Positions 5,263 to 5,577 of a stretch of 5,577 bases of DNA are shown here, one piece after another. Below the pieces are notes generated by a model. It was not told where the DNA came from, made no database searches, and saw only the letters and a list, made by a program, of their open reading frames with translations. A program made the translations under genes and the position numbers. The number at the start of each line of letters is the position of its first letter. Within the stretch, counting starts at the first letter, position 1. The stretch comes from an uncultured Lautropia sp. (GTDB lineage Bacteria > Pseudomonadota > Gammaproteobacteria > Burkholderiales > Burkholderiaceae_E): assembly GCA_938046755.1 (NCBI GenBank), contig CALIXC010000304.1:1-5577 (forward strand), in the 5' to 3' direction.

Positions 5263-5577
5263 ATGGCGACAGAAGGCACACATGGCCCCGCAAACGCGGC
5301 CGAATACATCGTTCACCACCTCGGTAGTGCCAACTCTTCGGGTCATCCGCAGAAGGCCATCGTCGACTTCTCCATCCTCAACTACGACACTATCTTCTGG
5401 TCCATCCTGATGGGTGTACTGGCCTGCGGCCTGATGTGGATGGTGGCCCGGCGCGTCAACAGCGGCGTGCCCAACCGCTTCGTGGGCGCCATCGAGTTCC
5501 TGGTCGAATACGTCAACGAGCAGGCCCGCTCCATCATCCACGGTGACATCCGTTACATCGCCCCGCTGGCGCTGACG
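5263..5577 (+). CDS. atpB: AtpB, F1Fo ATP synthase subunit a; 3' end beyond the window
   Basis: Subunit a forms the two proton half-channels at the interface with the rotating c-ring in the inner membrane. Only the first 105 codons are present. AEYIVHHLGSAN (12-23) and VDFSILNYDTIFWSILMG (34-51) are the typical N-terminal segment and entry to the first membrane helix (about 43-62). SGVPNRFVGAIEFLVEYVNE (67-86) and IAPLALT (99-105), the beginning of the next helix, match the family closely. The essential stator arginine and the rest of the channel lie outside the window. ATG 5263 is the first start after an in-frame stop at 5248-5250. Its upstream sequence (CACACCAAG) has no strong Shine-Dalgarno match, so translation may depend on ribosomes arriving from atpI 22 bases earlier. 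Confidence 0.95.
   Translation, partial: MATEGTHGPANAAEYIVHHLGSANSSGHPQKAIVDFSILNYDTIFWSILMGVLACGLMWMVARRVNSGVPNRFVGAIEFLVEYVNEQARSIIHGDIRYIAPLALT

Noticed and set aside
4686..5541. Several reverse-strand open frames opposite atpI and atpB
   Set aside because: They overlap well-supported forward genes, show no family resemblance, and follow the codon bias of the opposite strand.

Overview
The window is a high-GC, all-forward-strand chromosomal segment with the gene order mnmG (3' part) - rsmG - parA - parB - atpI - atpB (5' part). This order (tRNA modification, rRNA methylation, chromosome partition, then the ATP synthase operon) is the classic oriC-proximal arrangement of many Beta- and Gammaproteobacteria. 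The ParA wording (for example PMQCEYYALEGLSDLVGT and PRNIRLAEAPSHGLPGVRFD) and the AtpI/AtpB sequences look most like Burkholderiales. That placement is from memory of the families, not from a search.

Layout. Positions 1-1400 hold the C-terminal two thirds or so of MnmG. It overlaps RsmG (1397-2422) by an ATGA junction, and RsmG overlaps ParA (2419-3396) by a GTGA junction, so these three genes look translationally coupled in one operon. A 109-base gap with a good ribosome binding site leads into ParB (3506-4462). Next comes a 379-base non-coding stretch (4463-4841). It holds an excellent sigma70-type promoter (TTGACC - 17 bases - TATACT), a 10-base direct repeat abutting its -35 box, a short inverted repeat with a weak parS-like core, and a possible weak terminator. 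AtpI (4842-5240) and the start of AtpB (5263 to the window end) follow and form the head of the F1Fo ATP synthase operon.

How the genes work together. MnmG (with MnmE, elsewhere) modifies the wobble uridine of tRNAs and RsmG methylates the 530 loop of 16S rRNA. ParA and ParB segregate the replication origin using parS sites. AtpI assists assembly of the membrane rotor, and AtpB is the proton-channel subunit a.

I see no mobile element, CRISPR array, tRNA or rRNA gene, and no clearly new system. The most unusual signal is that four consecutive housekeeping proteins (MnmG, RsmG, ParA, ParB) carry low-complexity Pro/Ala/Ser/Thr-rich segments as inserts, tails or linkers. RsmG is the extreme case: it is about 130 residues longer than E. 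coli RsmG and its methyltransferase fold is interrupted.
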